Part shown: one piece after another, positions 40,418 to 50,520 of the stretch | Numbering within the stretch: position 1 is the first letter of the stretch | Layout of the letters: each line of letters starts with the position of its first letter | Assembly (NCBI GenBank): GCA_902826815.1 | Contig: CADEGF010000023.1 | Location: forward strand, 39,316 to 93,171 | Direction: 5' to 3' | Origin: an uncultured Mycobacteriaceae bacterium | GTDB taxonomy: Bacteria > Actinomycetota > Actinomycetes > Mycobacteriales > Mycobacteriaceae | DNA length: 53,856 bases | Notes under the pieces: model-generated | What the model saw: the letters and a program-made list of their open reading frames with translations, nothing else | What the model was told of the DNA's origin: nothing | The model's database searches: none | Translations under genes and position numbers: made by a program

Positions 40418-41680
40418 GTGGCCGCAATGAAGACCGAGTTCACGCTGACCCAGAAGCGTGCGCTGGCCGTCGCGACAGTCATCGCCATCCTGTTCGGCGC
40501 GTACTTCCTGCGCCAGTACTTCATCCTCATCGTGGTCGCTGCGGTGGTGGCCTACCTGTTCAACCCGCTGTACAACCGGCTCAACAAGAAGTTGGGTACC
40601 GGCCTGTCGGCGACGCTGACCCTGCTGGCCGCCTTCGCGAGCGTGATCGTGCCCGTCGGCCTGATCGTGCTGATCGCTGTCGTGCAGATCACCGAGATGG
40701 TGCGCAGCGTCGCCGTCTGGGTCGAGAAAACCGACATGTCGACGCTCGGAGACAAGACGCTGAAGTTCGTCAACGACCTCCTCGCGCGGGTTCCGTTCGC
40801 CGACGTCACAGTGACGCCTGACATGATCCGGAAGGGGATGACGACCGTCGCGCAGAACGGCGGAGAGTGGCTGCTGCACACCCTTCAGGGCGCCGCGGGC
40901 GGCCTCATCGGCGGCATCACCGCCGCGATTCTCTTTCTCTACGTGTTCATTTCGCTGCTGACCAACAGGGACGCCGTGCAGCGGTTGATCCGTCAGCTCA
41001 ACCCGCTCGGCGAGGAGGCCACCGACCTCTACCTCGCCAAGATGGGCGCGATGGTCAACGGCACGGTCAGAGGTCAGTTCATCATCGCCGTCTGCCAAGG
41101 CATCGCGGGGGCGATCTCGATCTACATCGGCGGCTTCCACGACGGATTCTTCATCTTCGCGATCCTCTTGAGCGCGCTGTCGGTGATCCCGCTTGGCAGC
41201 GGCGTCATCTCGATTCCGTTCGGTATCGGGATGATGTTGTTCGGCAACGTATTCGGCGGCATATTCGTCATCGCCTTCCACATCATCGTCGTGACGAACA
41301 TCGACAACTTCCTGCGGCCGATACTCGTACCGCGGGAGGCCCGCCTCGACTCCGCCCTCATGCTGCTGTCGGTGTTCGCAGGCATCGCGATGTTCGGTGC
41401 GTTCGGCATCGTCATCGGCCCGGTGCTGATGATCGTCATCGTCACGACGATCGCCGTCTACCTGGCGGTGTACAAGGGCGTTCCGCTCGAACAGCACGAC
41501 GACGAAGAAACGGAGAAGTCGAAGAAGAACAAGCGCCGAATGGGCTGGCTGACGCGACGGGCCAGGAAGTCCGACGCCGAAGCACCCAACGCCGACGGGG
41601 ACACGCCCACGCCGGACACTGCGGACAAATCCGAAGCCGAAGCCGAAGCCGAAGAAACCGCTAAACCAAGCGCTCCGTAA
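40418..41680 (+). CDS. AI-2E family (TerC/PerM-type) membrane protein
   Basis: A 420-residue protein with about seven to eight transmembrane helices. It opens with ALAVATVIAILFGAYFLRQYFI; the conserved GxxIGGITAAILFLYVFISLL and FGAFGIVIGPVLMIVIV regions fit the AI-2E transporter family. The C-terminus is a charged cytoplasmic tail of Lys/Glu repeats. TACGGT lies 6 nt before GTG 40418, indicating a leaderless start. It matches Rv1101c in position and opens the second conserved block. Its last 20 bp overlap the convergent hydrolase gene. Actual substrate uncertain. Confidence 0.82.
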   Translation: MAAMKTEFTLTQKRALAVATVIAILFGAYFLRQYFILIVVAAVVAYLFNPLYNRLNKKLGTGLSATLTLLAAFASVIVPVGLIVLIAVVQITEMVRSVAVWVEKTDMSTLGDKTLKFVNDLLARVPFADVTVTPDMIRKGMTTVAQNGGEWLLHTLQGAAGGLIGGITAAILFLYVFISLLTNRDAVQRLIRQLNPLGEEATDLYLAKMGAMVNGTVRGQFIIAVCQGIAGAISIYIGGFHDGFFIFAILLSALSVIPLGSGVISIPFGIGMMLFGNVFGGIFVIAFHIIVVTNIDNFLRPILVPREARLDSALMLLSVFAGIAMFGAFGIVIGPVLMIVIVTTIAVYLAVYKGVPLEQHDDEETEKSKKNKRRMGWLTRRARKSDAEAPNADGDTPTPDTADKSEAEAEAEETAKPSAP

Positions 41681-42488
41681 GGAATTCGACGACGCGCTTG
41701 CGCGCCTCGTAGGCGGGATGACCGTCTCGTTCGCGAACCTCGAGCGTGAGCACCGAGTGCGTCATCTTGCCGAAGCCGTGCTCGTTACCCTTCTTCGAGC
41801 TGATCTCGATGACCTCGAACGCGTCGCCCAGCCTGTCCTTGAGTGTCTTGAACCGCGCACCCGGCGACAGCGGGTCCTCGCTGAACCGCAGGCCCAATGC
41901 GCACAGTCCCTCATCGGCGGCTCGCTTTTCGACGACTTTCAACTCCGCCTCCGACAGTCCGGGATCACGGCGGTGCTTCGCGGTCACTCCGATCGGCAAC
42001 GACGGCTGGCTCAGCACCGGAGCGATCACGCTGTCGTCCACGGCGGCCGCTAGCGCGAACCCACCGCTCCAACACTCGCCGATCACCCCGACGCCTTTAC
42101 CTGGCGTCTTCTCGTTGAGATCGTGCGCCAGTGCCCGCAGATAGTGCGCAACCGGCCGGTCGGCATTCGTTGCGAAGGCCGCGAATTCCTTTGCCACACA
42201 ACCGCGCAGCATGACCGGCAGCGCACCGGGCAGCGCACCGGAGGCGCCGGGCGTGCCGTACAGAGACGGGCAGGCGACGGTGAATCCGTTGTCCACCAGG
42301 TGATTGCCGAGCGCGAGCACGCCGGGATGAATGCCTGGCATCTCCGGTATCAGGACGACGCCGGGCCCCTCGCCCTTGCGGTACACGTCGTGGGTGTAAC
42401 CGGCCGCGGTGAACGACTCAGCGGTCCATCCGGTGAGGTCGGCTTCGGGAGCCGTCCCGGCGGCGACACCGGGGTCGGGAGCTGTCAT
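41661..42488 (-). CDS. Dienelactone hydrolase-family protein
   Basis: A 275-residue DLH-type hydrolase. Oxyanion segment VVLIPEMPGIHPGVLALG, Cys nucleophile in GVIGECWSGGFALA, and His in KKGNEHGFGKM, the Cys-Asp-His set. DLHs open lactone rings in aromatic degradation, though many mycobacterial members are uncharacterised. ATG 42488 has GGAGA upstream; the longer frame to 42659 overlaps the DUF4245 gene and is rejected. Convergent with the AI-2E gene. Confidence 0.82.
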   Translation of the reverse strand: MTAPDPGVAAGTAPEADLTGWTAESFTAAGYTHDVYRKGEGPGVVLIPEMPGIHPGVLALGNHLVDNGFTVACPSLYGTPGASGALPGALPVMLRGCVAKEFAAFATNADRPVAHYLRALAHDLNEKTPGKGVGVIGECWSGGFALAAAVDDSVIAPVLSQPSLPIGVTAKHRRDPGLSEAELKVVEKRAADEGLCALGLRFSEDPLSPGARFKTLKDRLGDAFEVIEISSKKGNEHGFGKMTHSVLTLEVRERDGHPAYEARKRVVEFLTERLV

Positions 42489-42496
42489 CGCGTCTC

Positions 42497-43126
42497 CTAC
42501 TTGGCGGCAAGTGGCGGCTGCTTCTGCACCGCCGCCGCAAGGGTACGGTACTCGTCGGTACCGCCGGCACCCTTGATCGCGATTTGCGCCGGTCCGGTCG
42601 GTCCTTTCAGGCGCGCGGTCCACACCGGCTCTGCCCCTTCGCCTTCGTAGACCACCCATTGCACCCCGTCAATGTCCTGGGTACCGGTCGGCACCATGTT
42701 GGGGTCGATGGAGCCGACCAGCTTCTCCTCGTCGGCGTTGCTCTGGGTCAGCGCCAGGTACATCCCGGTGGGCGTCAGATAACCGACGGTGGAGGACACC
42801 GCGCGGGCGGGCTGCCCTGACGGGTCGGTCCGGCCGGCCTCGATGCCTGCGCGACTGCCGGAGTTCGAATGCCAGCCATCGGGGAGCGCAGGCACCCGGA
42901 TCGGGACGGGAAGTGCGTCGGCGTCGGCCTGCAACGCTGCTGGGGCGTCATAGTCGGGCGTCGGTCCCGGCCCGGGGCCGCTCGGCGAAAACGAGCACAT
43001 CCCGACGATCCCCGCGAGCACGATGCATGCCGCTACCAGCGGCGCGAGAGACCAGAACATGTCGCGTCCGTCCTGCAGCAACCGCGGTTTCGCTGGTCTG
43101 GGAGCGGGTTCCGGCTGGGAGGTCAC
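42497..43126 (-). CDS. DUF4245 membrane-anchored protein (Rv1100-like)
   Basis: A 209-residue protein. A short cytoplasmic N-terminus, one transmembrane helix ([21 protein letters not shown]), then an extracytoplasmic DUF4245 domain ([37 protein letters not shown]). GTG 43126 with GATACT 7 nt upstream suggests a leaderless start. It is divergent from glpX, as in the M. tuberculosis order I recall. Function unknown. Confidence 0.78.
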   Translation of the reverse strand: MTSQPEPAPRPAKPRLLQDGRDMFWSLAPLVAACIVLAGIVGMCSFSPSGPGPGPTPDYDAPAALQADADALPVPIRVPALPDGWHSNSGSRAGIEAGRTDPSGQPARAVSSTVGYLTPTGMYLALTQSNADEEKLVGSIDPNMVPTGTQDIDGVQWVVYEGEGAEPVWTARLKGPTGPAQIAIKGAGGTDEYRTLAAAVQKQPPLAAK

Positions 43127-43181
43127 AAGTGCCAGTATCCCAGCTCCCACAGATCGACCGACCAATGGGAGAATCGCAGGT

Positions 43182-44210
43182 ATGAGCCCAGCCCGAGGAG
43201 AAGCCCCCGATCGCAACCTCGCCCTTGAGCTCGTTCGAGTCACCGAAGCGGGCGCAATGGCGGCAGGTCGCTGGGTCGGCCGCGGCGACAAAGAGGGCGG
43301 TGACGGCGCCGCCGTCGACGCCATGCGTGAACTGGTCAATTCGGTGTCCATGCGCGGCGTCGTGGTGATCGGCGAAGGCGAGAAGGACAACGCGCCGATG
43401 CTCTACAACGGCGAAGAGGTCGGCAACGGCGACGGCCCCGATTGCGACTTCGCCGTCGACCCGATCGACGGCACGACGCTGATGGCCAAGGGCCTCGCCA
43501 ACGCAATCTCGGTGCTCGCGGTCTCGGAGCGCGGCTCCATGTACGACCCGTCGGCCGTCTTCTACATGAACAAGATCGCCGTCGGACCCGAGGCCGTCGA
43601 CGTCATCGACATCACCGTCCCCATCGGTGAGAACATCCGCCGGGTCGCCAAGGCCAAGAAGGTCTCGGTATCCGACCTGACCGTGTGCATCCTGGATCGG
43701 CCGCGGCACCGGCAACTGATCACCGACGTCCGCGAGGCGGGCGCCCGATGCAGGCTGATCTCCGACGGCGACGTCGCGGGCGCGATATCGGCGTGTCGGC
43801 CGAACACCGTCACCGATCTGCTCGTCGGCATCGGCGGCACACCCGAGGGGATCATCGCCGCCGCCGCGATCCGGTGCATGGGCGGGGCGATCCAGGGTCA
43901 GCTCGCGCCCAAGGACGACGAAGAGCGTCAGAAGGCGATCGACCGCGGCTACGACCTGGACAAGATTCTGCACACCGAGGATCTGGTGTCAGGGGAGAAC
44001 GTCTTCTTCTGCGCGACCGGCGTCACCGACGGTGACCTCCTCAACGGCGTCCACTATTACGGTGGCGGCTGCACCACGCAGTCGATCGTCATGCGCTCGA
44101 AGTCCGGCACGGTGCGGATGATCGAGGCCTACCACCGGTTGTCAAAGCTCAACGAATACTCCGCCATCGATTTCACCGGCGACAGCAACGCTTTCCAGCC
44201 ACTGCCGTAA
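43182..44210 (+). CDS. glpX: Fructose-1,6-bisphosphatase, class II
   Basis: A 342-residue enzyme of gluconeogenesis. GlpX motifs: [30 protein letters not shown] (metal site), [16 protein letters not shown], and [16 protein letters not shown]. Hydrolyses fructose-1,6-bisphosphate; GlpX is the main FBPase of mycobacteria. ATG 43182 is chosen because the longer frame runs through the DUF4245 gene. Followed by fum at a 26-bp distance, so the two may be co-transcribed. Confidence 0.94.
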   Translation: MSPARGEAPDRNLALELVRVTEAGAMAAGRWVGRGDKEGGDGAAVDAMRELVNSVSMRGVVVIGEGEKDNAPMLYNGEEVGNGDGPDCDFAVDPIDGTTLMAKGLANAISVLAVSERGSMYDPSAVFYMNKIAVGPEAVDVIDITVPIGENIRRVAKAKKVSVSDLTVCILDRPRHRQLITDVREAGARCRLISDGDVAGAISACRPNTVTDLLVGIGGTPEGIIAAAAIRCMGGAIQGQLAPKDDEERQKAIDRGYDLDKILHTEDLVSGENVFFCATGVTDGDLLNGVHYYGGGCTTQSIVMRSKSGTVRMIEAYHRLSKLNEYSAIDFTGDSNAFQPLP

Positions 44211-44236
44211 CTCCACTCACCGAAAAGGATCAGTTT

Positions 44237-45658
44237 GTGAGCGTCGACTCTGCCACTTCGAAGGACGTCGAATACCGCATCGAGCACGACACCATGGGCG
44301 AGGTCCGGGTGCCGATCAACGCGCTGTGGCGCGCGCAGACGCAACGAGCGGTGGAGAACTTCCCGATTTCGGGGCGAGGCCTCGAGCGCTCCCAGATCCG
44401 GGCGCTCGGCCTGCTCAAGGGCGCCTGTGCACAGGTGAACAAGGACCTCGGGCTGCTGCACGGCGAGAGGGCCGACGCCATCATCGCCGCAGCAGCCGAG
44501 ATCGCCGACGGCCAACACGACGACCAGTTCCCGATCGACGTGTTCCAAACCGGCTCCGGCACAAGCTCGAACATGAACACCAACGAGGTGATCGCGGGCA
44601 TCGCCGCGCAGAACGGGGTGCAGGTACACCCCAACGACGACGTGAACATGTCGCAGTCATCCAACGACACCTTCCCGACGGCGACGCACATCGCCGCCAC
44701 CGAAGCCGCTGTACGCCATCTCATTCCGGCCCTCGAGGTGCTGCACGAATCGCTGGCAGGCAAGGCCAGGCAATGGCGGGTCGTGGTGAAGTCGGGGCGC
44801 ACGCACCTGATGGATGCGGTGCCGGTGACACTGGGCCAGGAGTTCAGCGGCTACGCGCGCCAGGTCGAGGCGGGCATCGAACGCGTCAAGGCCACGCTGC
44901 CGCGCCTCGGCGAGCTGGCCATCGGCGGTACCGCCGTCGGCACGGGACTCAACGCACCCGACGACTTCGACGAGCGCGTGGTCTCCGTGCTGAAGGAGCA
45001 GACCGGGCTCGCCGAATTACGTGTTGCCAAGAACCATTTCGAGGCGCAGGCGGCGCGCGACGGGCTGGTCGAGGCGTCCGGTGCGCTGCGCACCGTCGCC
45101 GTCTCGCTGACCAAGATCGCCAACGACATCCGCTGGATGGGCTCCGGCCCGCTGACCGGTCTCGGCGAGCTCCACCTGCCGGACCTTCAGCCGGGTAGCT
45201 CGATCATGCCGGGCAAGGTCAATCCGGTTATCCCCGAGGCGGTTACGCAGGTCGCCGCGCAGGTGATCGGCAACGACGCGGCGATCGCATGGGGCGGAGG
45301 CAACGGCGCGTTCGAACTCAACGTGTACATCCCGATGATGGCGCGCAACACGCTGGAGTCGTTCAAGATCCTGACCAACGTCTCATCGCTGTTCGCGAAG
45401 CGATGCATCGACGGCCTGGTCGCCAACGAAGAGCGGCTGCGTGAGCTGGCTGAGTCGTCGCCGTCGATCGTGACACCGCTGAACTCCGCGATCGGCTACG
45501 AGGAAGCAGCGGCCGTCGCCAAGCAGGCGCTCAAGGAGAAGAAGACCATCCGGCAGACCGTCATCGACCGCGGGCTCATCGGCGACAAGCTGTCCGAGGA
45601 AGAACTCGACAAGCGGCTCGACGTGCTGGCGATGGCGAAAGTGCGCGACGAGCGCTAG
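44237..45658 (+). CDS. fumC: Fumarate hydratase, class II
   Basis: A 473-residue homotetrameric enzyme. [57 protein letters not shown] and the signature [16 protein letters not shown] are all complete. Converts fumarate to malate in the TCA cycle. GTG start with AAAGGA upstream. It corresponds to Rv1098c. Convergent with the polysaccharide deacetylase gene; nothing terminator-like is obvious in the 31-bp gap. Confidence 0.95.
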   Translation: MSVDSATSKDVEYRIEHDTMGEVRVPINALWRAQTQRAVENFPISGRGLERSQIRALGLLKGACAQVNKDLGLLHGERADAIIAAAAEIADGQHDDQFPIDVFQTGSGTSSNMNTNEVIAGIAAQNGVQVHPNDDVNMSQSSNDTFPTATHIAATEAAVRHLIPALEVLHESLAGKARQWRVVVKSGRTHLMDAVPVTLGQEFSGYARQVEAGIERVKATLPRLGELAIGGTAVGTGLNAPDDFDERVVSVLKEQTGLAELRVAKNHFEAQAARDGLVEASGALRTVAVSLTKIANDIRWMGSGPLTGLGELHLPDLQPGSSIMPGKVNPVIPEAVTQVAAQVIGNDAAIAWGGGNGAFELNVYIPMMARNTLESFKILTNVSSLFAKRCIDGLVANEERLRELAESSPSIVTPLNSAIGYEEAAAVAKQALKEKKTIRQTVIDRGLIGDKLSEEELDKRLDVLAMAKVRDER

Positions 45659-45689
45659 CGCGAGGAGCCGACAACGAAGCCGTGGGTCC

Positions 45690-46571
45690 TTAACTTCCGT
45701 TGTTCGGGCCGCCGGAGTTGGCGCCGGGGATGTCGGTGATCGGGATGTTCGGCATCGGCGGCGGCGACAGCGTGGCGGGCAGTGGCGGAATCTGGTCGAC
45801 CGCGATCTCGCGAAGGTCGTTGGCCGGCGGGCCGTTGTCGCGCGAACCGTAGGCACTGCCCGGCTCACGCGGCCCGAGCAGCTGACTGACCGTCACCAGG
45901 TGGTAGCCGTTGGCCTTGAGCACGGGAATGAACTGGTACACCAGATCGACTGTGCTGGAGTAGGTGTCGTGGAACAGCACGACTGATCCCGGCTTGATCT
46001 GGGTCATCAGCATGTAGCGCGATGCCGCGATGTTGGAGTCGTTCATCCAGTCGAAAGGGATGACGTCCCAATTGATGTCGGCCAGTCCCTGCTTCTTGGC
46101 TTCCGCCAGCACCTGGTCGTTGACCAGCCCGCCCGCGGTGCGGACCAGCTTGGGTCGCTGACCGGTCGCCGCCTCGATGGCGTCGCTGGCCCTGCTGAAC
46201 TGTGCGGGGATGTCCGCCGGCGGGATCGCGGTCATGTTGGGGTGTTCCCAGGTGTGGCTGCCGATCTCCATGCCTGCGTCCGCGATGCGCTTGGCGCCTT
46301 CGGGGTTCGCGACGACCTTGTTGCCGATCAGGAAGAACGTCGCCTTGGCGTTGTTGTCCTTCAGGATCCGCAGCAGCCGATCGGTATACGGGCCCGGCCC
46401 GTCATCGAAGGTCAGCGCGACACATTTGACCTTGGCGCAATCGACGGCGTCGGGCGCTTCACGTTCGGCGTGCCCGGTCAGCAGCGAGACCACCACGACG
46501 ACCACCGCCGCCGCGACACCGAGGACCACCAGCCCGTATTGCCAGGCCCTGCTGTCGCGTCGCTTCGGCAC
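45690..46571 (-). CDS. Polysaccharide deacetylase (Rv1096-like)
   Basis: A 293-residue NodB-type deacetylase. N-terminal transmembrane anchor (YGLVVLGVAAAVVVVVVSLL), then VALTFDDGPGPYTDRLL (catalytic and metal Asp), GSHTWEHPNMTA (metal His pair), and VLFHDTYSST. It acts outside the membrane and is likely to remove acetyl groups from peptidoglycan sugars, as reported for Rv1096. A Pro/Gly tail follows. TAAACT 6 nt before GTG suggests a leaderless mRNA. Confidence 0.88.
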   Translation of the reverse strand: MPKRRDSRAWQYGLVVLGVAAAVVVVVVSLLTGHAEREAPDAVDCAKVKCVALTFDDGPGPYTDRLLRILKDNNAKATFFLIGNKVVANPEGAKRIADAGMEIGSHTWEHPNMTAIPPADIPAQFSRASDAIEAATGQRPKLVRTAGGLVNDQVLAEAKKQGLADINWDVIPFDWMNDSNIAASRYMLMTQIKPGSVVLFHDTYSSTVDLVYQFIPVLKANGYHLVTVSQLLGPREPGSAYGSRDNGPPANDLREIAVDQIPPLPATLSPPPMPNIPITDIPGANSGGPNNGS

Positions 46572-46602
46572 GGCCGCAGTTTACCGGCGATTGCTGAGCG
46601 GT

Positions 46603-47916
46603 TTACGGCAGTGCGCCTGGGCTGATCTCCTCCAGCATCTCGGTCACCAGCGCCGCGATCGGCGAGCGCTCACTGCGCAGAAGCGTGATGTGCGCGAACA
46701 GCGGGTGGCCCTTGAGCTTCTCGATCACCGCCGCCACACCGTCGTGCCTGCCGACGCGCAGATTGTCGCGCTGGGCCACATCGTGGGTGAGCACCACCCG
46801 CGAGCCCGCGCCGAGCCGCGACAACACGGTCAGCAACACGTTGCGTTCCAACGACTGCGCCTCGTCGACGATGACGAAGGAGTCGTGAAGTGATCGCCCG
46901 CGAATATGCGTGAGCGGCAGCACCTCCAGCATGCCCCGCGACAGCACCTCTTCTAGCACGGCGGGGCTCGCCAACCCTTCGAGGGTGTCGAAGACGGCCT
47001 GCGCCCACGGCCCCATCTTTTCGCTTTCGCTGCCGGGCAGGTAGCCGAGTTCCTGACCGCCGACCGCGTACAGCGGCCGGAAGACGACGACCTTGCGTTG
47101 GGTGCGGCGCTCGAGCACCGCTTCCAAACCCGCGCACAGCGCAAGCGCGGACTTGCCTGTGCCCGCCTTGCCGCCGAGGGACACGATGCCAACGGACTCG
47201 TCGAGCAGAAGATCCAGCGCCACCCGTTGTTCGGCGGATCGACCGCGCAGTCCGAAGACCTCTCGATCACCGCGGACCAGTTGCAGCCGCTTGTCGGGAT
47301 TGACCCGGCCCAGGGCATGGGAGTTGGCGCCCAGCAACCGGATTCCGGTGTGGCAAGGAAGATCCCGCGCCTCCTCGAGGTCGATCTCCCCCTCGGCGAA
47401 CAAGCTGTCGACCACCTCTGAGGACACATCGATCTCGTCCATCCCGGTCCAGCCCGACGTGACGACGTCCTGCGCGTGGTACTCGTCGGCGGGCAGACCG
47501 ACGGCGCCCGCCTTGACGCGCAACGGAATATCCTTGCTCACCAACGTGACTCGCTTGCCCTCGGCGGCGAGATTGGCAGCGCACGTCAGGATCCGGGAGT
47601 CGTTGGTGTCGTTGCGGAAGCCCGCAGGGAGCACCGTCGGGTCGCTGTGGTTCAGCTCGACGTGCAGCGTTCCGCCCTGGGTACCAACGGGAATGGGCTG
47701 ATCGAGCCGTCCGTGTTCGAGCCGGAGATCATCGAACAGGCGCAGCGCCTGACGGGCGAACCAACCCAATTCATGATGATGGCGTTTAGCCTCCAACTCG
47801 CTGATGACAACCAGCGGGACAACCACTTCGTGCTCGGCAAACCGGGTACAGGCCCACGGGTCGGACAGCAACACCGATGTGTCGAGAACGTAGGTCCGGA
47901 TGGAGGAATCGGTCAC
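46603..47916 (-). CDS. phoH2: PIN-PhoH fusion RNA helicase/RNase
   Basis: A 437-residue protein. PIN domain (residues 1-140): [19 protein letters not shown] and [15 protein letters not shown]. PhoH ATPase (residues 240-430): [18 protein letters not shown] (Walker A), [16 protein letters not shown] (Walker B) and [15 protein letters not shown]. Mycobacterial PhoH2 unwinds and cleaves RNA. GAGGAG is 6 nt before the GTG start, so it depends on an upstream transcript, consistent with the small overlapping candidate at 47786-48055. Confidence 0.93.
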   Translation of the reverse strand: MTDSSIRTYVLDTSVLLSDPWACTRFAEHEVVVPLVVISELEAKRHHHELGWFARQALRLFDDLRLEHGRLDQPIPVGTQGGTLHVELNHSDPTVLPAGFRNDTNDSRILTCAANLAAEGKRVTLVSKDIPLRVKAGAVGLPADEYHAQDVVTSGWTGMDEIDVSSEVVDSLFAEGEIDLEEARDLPCHTGIRLLGANSHALGRVNPDKRLQLVRGDREVFGLRGRSAEQRVALDLLLDESVGIVSLGGKAGTGKSALALCAGLEAVLERRTQRKVVVFRPLYAVGGQELGYLPGSESEKMGPWAQAVFDTLEGLASPAVLEEVLSRGMLEVLPLTHIRGRSLHDSFVIVDEAQSLERNVLLTVLSRLGAGSRVVLTHDVAQRDNLRVGRHDGVAAVIEKLKGHPLFAHITLLRSERSPIAALVTEMLEEISPGALP

Positions 47917-48055
47917 GTAGCGCTCCTCGAGACGAGGGTGGCCGTGCGGTCCCGCACGAACCTCTCGGCGGAAACTGCAGCACCAGGGCCGGGACCGGCC
48001 CTTTCGAGTCCAGTCGACCGGTGCCGCCCGGATAGCAGAGCATGTCGCTAGCCAT
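47786..48055 (-). CDS. Candidate PhoAT-type small protein overlapping phoH2
   Basis: An 89-residue frame that begins before phoH2 and overlaps its first 131 bp in another frame. TAGCGT lies 8 nt before ATG 48055, giving a near-leaderless start. The N-terminus ([20 protein letters not shown] from the second Met) looks coding, while the overlapping part is Arg-rich. A small gene called phoAT upstream of phoH2 has been reported in mycobacteria; whether this is its equivalent I cannot confirm. Confidence 0.35.
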   Translation of the reverse strand: MASDMLCYPGGTGRLDSKGPVPALVLQFPPRGSCGTARPPSSRGALRDRFLHPDLRSRHIGVAVRPVGLYPVCRARSGCPAGCHQRVGG

Positions 48056-48123
48056 CGAAAACGACGCTACTCCCGAGATGGCAAGCGTGGCGCGCAGGCG
48101 CGCCGGGTTAACCGGCCAGCAAC

Positions 48124-48951
48124 TTAGGCGTTGACCAGTGGACGCAATCGGGGGTCGTCGGCCAGCCCCCACGCGGTGATCCGGTCGGTGATCACCTGGC
48201 GCAGCGCGGCTTCGTCGAAGATGCCCGCGTCGGCGACGACCTTGCGCTTGTCCGCGTAGGCGTCGATGTCTCCACCGACGACGTCGAGCTCTGCGGCGCG
48301 GCGCGCAATCGCCTCGATCGTCTCTTCGCGGTGGGTGTCGAGGAGATGGGCGACGAGGTTGTGGAAGAACTCCTCGTGACGCTCTTCGTCCCTGGCGATC
48401 CGGCCGACGAGACCGTTCAGCACCGGCTCGGTGATCTGCGCTTCGAGGTTACGGCTGTAGACCGCGTAGGCGCGCTCGTAGAACGCCATGAACACCAGCC
48501 GCTCGATCTGGCCGTAGGTGTCGGCGCGGTAGCCCTTCATGACGTGCTCGACGCGGACGTCCTCGTTGGCGGTCGGGTCGATCTCACGGGTGACGACGAG
48601 GTAGTTGCGCAGCGCGATCGCGTGCAGATGCTCCTCGGCGGTCCAGCGGCCGAGCCAGCGGCCCCACTTCTCCTCGAGGATGAAGCTGAACACGAACTCG
48701 CGGTGGTAGCCGGCGAGGTTGTCCTTCTCGATGAGCAGGATCTCCAGCGCGTCGGTGATGTGCTTCGGGAGCGTTACCTGCGATGCGTCCCAGTCCTTGC
48801 CGCCGAGGAACGCGAAGTTCTCGCCCTGCTCGAACGGCACGTAATCGTGCGCGAACCAGATGTCCTCGGACTCCAGATGCCGGTTCAGGTTCTCCGCGAC
48901 TACCGGTTCCAGCTCAGCCGTCAGTGCATTAGGGACAGGTTTCTGCGCCAT
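48124..48951 (-). CDS. desA2: Acyl-ACP desaturase DesA2
   Basis: A 275-residue ferritin-like desaturase. WTAEEHLHAIALRNYLV and RIARDEERHEEFFHNLVAHL carry the two EExxH-type di-metal helices, along with FEQGENFAFLGGKDWD. DesA2 is an essential-type mycolate-pathway protein in mycobacteria that introduces or supports double bonds in meromycolate precursors. It sits between phoH2 and glyA as in M. tuberculosis. TACAGT is 7 nt upstream of the ATG. Confidence 0.9.
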   Translation of the reverse strand: MAQKPVPNALTAELEPVVAENLNRHLESEDIWFAHDYVPFEQGENFAFLGGKDWDASQVTLPKHITDALEILLIEKDNLAGYHREFVFSFILEEKWGRWLGRWTAEEHLHAIALRNYLVVTREIDPTANEDVRVEHVMKGYRADTYGQIERLVFMAFYERAYAVYSRNLEAQITEPVLNGLVGRIARDEERHEEFFHNLVAHLLDTHREETIEAIARRAAELDVVGGDIDAYADKRKVVADAGIFDEAALRQVITDRITAWGLADDPRLRPLVNA

Positions 48952-48958
48952 GAAAATA

Positions 48959-48964
48959 ACTGTA
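48959..48964 (-). promoter_or_regulatory. -10 hexamer TACAGT of desA2
   Basis: TACAGT, 7 nt, ATG: a leaderless arrangement. The bases upstream (GTGTGAACGTGGG on the minus strand) form an imperfect AAC/GTT inverted repeat that could be a lipid-responsive operator; its identity is not established. Confidence 0.4.
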
Positions 48965-49009
48965 ACCCACGTTCACACCTTTTTTGAAATCGGGTGAGCG
49001 TGTGTCCGA

Positions 49010-50485
49010 CTACAGCGTCAGGCCCGGGTAGAGCGGGTTTGCCGCCAGCAGTTCTGCCGCTGCGGCGTGCACCCGGTCGGCTGTGCCGTCGGCCAGCTTG
49101 TACTTGGCTTTCGAGGGGCCAGACGACGCAGCGGCGGGCTCGGTGTTGGTGAGGACGTCGACGATCAGCTCGGCCACCCGGTCGAATTCGGCCGCACCGA
49201 AGCCGCGTGTTGTCAGCGCGGGGGTGCCGAGCCGGATGCCGCTCGAGTACCAGGCACCGTTCGGGTCGTTCGGGATCGAGTTGCGGTTGGTCACGACGCC
49301 CGAATCCAGAAGCGCGGACTCGGCCTGGCGTCCCGTCACCCCGAACGACTGCACGTCGAGCAGCACGATGTGGTTGTCGGTGCCACCGGTGACCAGCGTG
49401 GCGCCCCGCTTCAGGAAGCCCTCGGCCAGCGCCTTGGCGTTGTCGGCGACCTTCTGTGCGTAGGTCTGGAAGGACGGCTGGCGCGCCTCGGCCAGTGCGA
49501 CGGCCTTGGCGGCCATCACGTGCGACAGCGGCCCGCCGAGCACCATCGGGCAGCCCTTGTCGACGGCGTCGGAGTATTCGGCGGTGGCCAGCACGAGACC
49601 GCCGCGCGGACCGCGAAGCGACTTGTGCGTGGTGGTCGTCGTGACGTGGGCGTGCGGCACCGGGTCCTCGTCACCGGTGAACACCTTGCCCGCCACCAGG
49701 CCAGCGAAGTGGGCCATGTCCACCATCAACGTCGCGCCGACCTCGTCGGCGATCTCGCGTAGCTTGGCGAAGTTGACCCGCCGCGGATAGGCGGAGTACC
49801 CGCCGACCAGCACCAGCGGCTTGAACTCACGGGCGGCGGCGGCCAGCGCGTCGTAATCCAGCAAGCCGGTCTCCGGGTCGGTCCCATAGCTGCGCTGATA
49901 GAACATCTTGCCGCTGATGTTCGGTCGGAACCCATGCGTGAGGTGCCCGCCCGCGTCCAGCGACATGCCCATCAGACGCTGGTTTCCCAGCTTGGCCCGC
50001 AGCTCCTCCCAATCGGCCTCGGACAGGTCGTTGACGTTCTTGACGCCCGCTTCGGCCAGACCCGGCGCCTCCACCCTGGTGGCGAGGATGGCCCAGTAGG
50101 CGACGAGGTTGGCGTCGATGCCGGAGTGCGGCTGGGCATACGCGTAGGGAGCACCGAAGAGTTCGCGGGCGTGCTCGGTGGCGACCGTCTCGACGGTGTC
50201 GACGTTCTGGCAGCCCGCGTAGAACCGGTGCCCGATGGTGCCCTCGGCGTACTTGTCGGAGAGCCAGGTCCCCATCGTCAGCAGCACCGCGGGCGAGGCG
50301 TAGTTCTCGCTGGCGATCAACTTGAGCGAATCCCGTTGATCGGCAAGCTCTTTGCGTGTCGCCGCCGCGATACGCGGTTCGACGGACTCGATGATCTGCA
50401 GGATGTCCTTGTACGCGGCGCTTGCGGTTTCGGCGTACTCGGCGCCGGGTGCTGGAGCGCTGGTGGTGATGGGTTCAGCAGCCAT
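49010..50485 (-). CDS. glyA: Serine hydroxymethyltransferase, long form
   Basis: A 491-residue PLP enzyme that interconverts serine and glycine with tetrahydrofolate. PLP Lys is about residue 288 in [27 protein letters not shown] and [12 protein letters not shown] are present. Compared with the 426-residue M. tuberculosis GlyA1, as I recall it, there is a roughly 25-residue longer N-terminus and an insertion near residues 138-170 ([20 protein letters not shown]). This long form is shared by some Actinobacteria and Chlamydiae. It occupies the normal glyA1 position between coaA and desA2. TAGGCT is 6 nt before the ATG. Confidence 0.92.
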   Translation of the reverse strand: MAAEPITTSAPAPGAEYAETASAAYKDILQIIESVEPRIAAATRKELADQRDSLKLIASENYASPAVLLTMGTWLSDKYAEGTIGHRFYAGCQNVDTVETVATEHARELFGAPYAYAQPHSGIDANLVAYWAILATRVEAPGLAEAGVKNVNDLSEADWEELRAKLGNQRLMGMSLDAGGHLTHGFRPNISGKMFYQRSYGTDPETGLLDYDALAAAAREFKPLVLVGGYSAYPRRVNFAKLREIADEVGATLMVDMAHFAGLVAGKVFTGDEDPVPHAHVTTTTTHKSLRGPRGGLVLATAEYSDAVDKGCPMVLGGPLSHVMAAKAVALAEARQPSFQTYAQKVADNAKALAEGFLKRGATLVTGGTDNHIVLLDVQSFGVTGRQAESALLDSGVVTNRNSIPNDPNGAWYSSGIRLGTPALTTRGFGAAEFDRVAELIVDVLTNTEPAAASSGPSKAKYKLADGTADRVHAAAAELLAANPLYPGLTL

Positions 50486-50491
50486 GCCTGC

Positions 50492-50497
50492 AGCCTA
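50492..50497 (-). promoter_or_regulatory. -10 hexamer TAGGCT of glyA
   Basis: TAGGCT (minus strand), 6 nt, ATG 50485: leaderless arrangement, confirming the long N-terminus of the enzyme. Confidence 0.5.
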
Positions 50498-50520
50498 CTT
50501 CGCCACGTTCTGCGCTCGGC

